From contig PDON01000033.1 in the NCBI GenBank assembly GCA_002742935.1, forward strand, positions 1 to 40,917: a DNA stretch of 40,917 nucleotides, written 5' to 3'. Below are positions 40,847 to 40,917 of the stretch, piece by piece. The notes under the pieces were generated by a model, which was not told the DNA's origin, did no database searches, and saw only the letters and a program-made list of their open reading frames with translations. This DNA is from Candidatus Cloacimonadota bacterium. GTDB taxonomy: Bacteria; UBA4055. Each line of letters starts with the position of its first letter. The first letter of the stretch is position 1. The translations under genes and the position numbers were made by a program.

Positions 40847-40917
40847 TTAAAATCCAAATAATTTAGCAAGATATTTTTGCTCTTCTGTAAGTAATAGTAT
40901 TTTTTTTATTGTTTTAT
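40847..40917 (-). CDS. C-terminal end of a gene entering from the right edge
   Basis: On the minus strand a frame is open from the window edge for 22 codons and ends with TAA at 40847-40849 (last residues LLLTEEQKYLAKLFGF). A terminator follows at 40762-40787. The peptide has normal helical composition. The fragment is too short to name. Confidence 0.55.
   Translation of the reverse strand, partial: KTIKKILLLTEEQKYLAKLFGF

Overview
This is an AT-rich chromosomal window (roughly one third G+C by eye), read with the standard bacterial code (TGA acts as a stop, for example at the lolA/phosphatase junction). The genes point to a Gram-negative anaerobe: Kdo/LPS genes (kdsA, kdsC, an LptC-like lipoprotein), a LolA-like carrier, pyruvate:ferredoxin oxidoreductase and a membrane pyrophosphatase with Na+-type and K+-dependent residues. 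No gene fixes the taxon. A low-GC lineage near the FCB group, such as a Delongbacteria-like candidate phylum, would fit, but that is inference. GTG and TTG starts are frequent.

The window holds the replication origin. dnaA-dnaN-recF-DUF721 (29.2-33.4 kb) runs rightward, and the dnaA-dnaN gap carries DnaA boxes beside an extremely AT-rich, TAA-repeat tract. To the left almost every gene is on the minus strand; to the right most are on the plus strand, as expected for two replichores leaving one origin. A near-consensus ParB site (parS) lies just upstream of mnmG, about 14.7 kb left of the origin.

Layout, left to right. (1) 0.2-4.2 kb: nifJ with its own promoter, two palindromes and a terminator. 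(2) 4.2-7.7 kb: rplY-pth-hppA, transcribed leftward. (3) 7.7-12.3 kb: a tight leftward operon of lolA-like, PHP tyrosine phosphatase, wzc-type BY-kinase/co-polymerase and ispE, followed by tRNA-Gln. (4) 12.7-14.0 kb: tRNA-Pro, an orphan small gene, and a small membrane protein/XRE regulator pair with a palindromic operator on the promoter. (5) 14.1-18.7 kb: FecR-domain protein, CHASE2 adenylate cyclase, mnmG. (6) 18.9-21.0 kb: an ABC exporter pair, the main exception to strand bias. (7) 21.1-23.8 kb: an AlbA_2/GHKL ATPase regulator with a tandem tetrapeptide repeat, and a secreted CxxC protein. (8) 23.8-28.8 kb: the leftward run kdsA-kdsC-lptC-yicC-gmk-rpoZ-coaBC, with a MITE-like inverted-repeat element between coaBC and its terminator. 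(9) 29.2-33.4 kb: the origin genes. (10) 33.5-37.0 kb: two envelope proteins, ddl and a second AlbA_2 protein. (11) 37.1-40.9 kb: a membrane protein fused to a spermidine-synthase-like domain, a CPBP protease, an internally deleted endonuclease III-like gene, and the tail of one more gene.

No CRISPR array, rRNA, transposase gene or recognised defence operon is seen. The most distinctive items are the origin/parS arrangement, the MITE-like element, the gutted endonuclease gene, the XRE/membrane pair with its operator, the Tyr-rich kinase operon linked to lolA and ispE, and the secreted CxxC protein.
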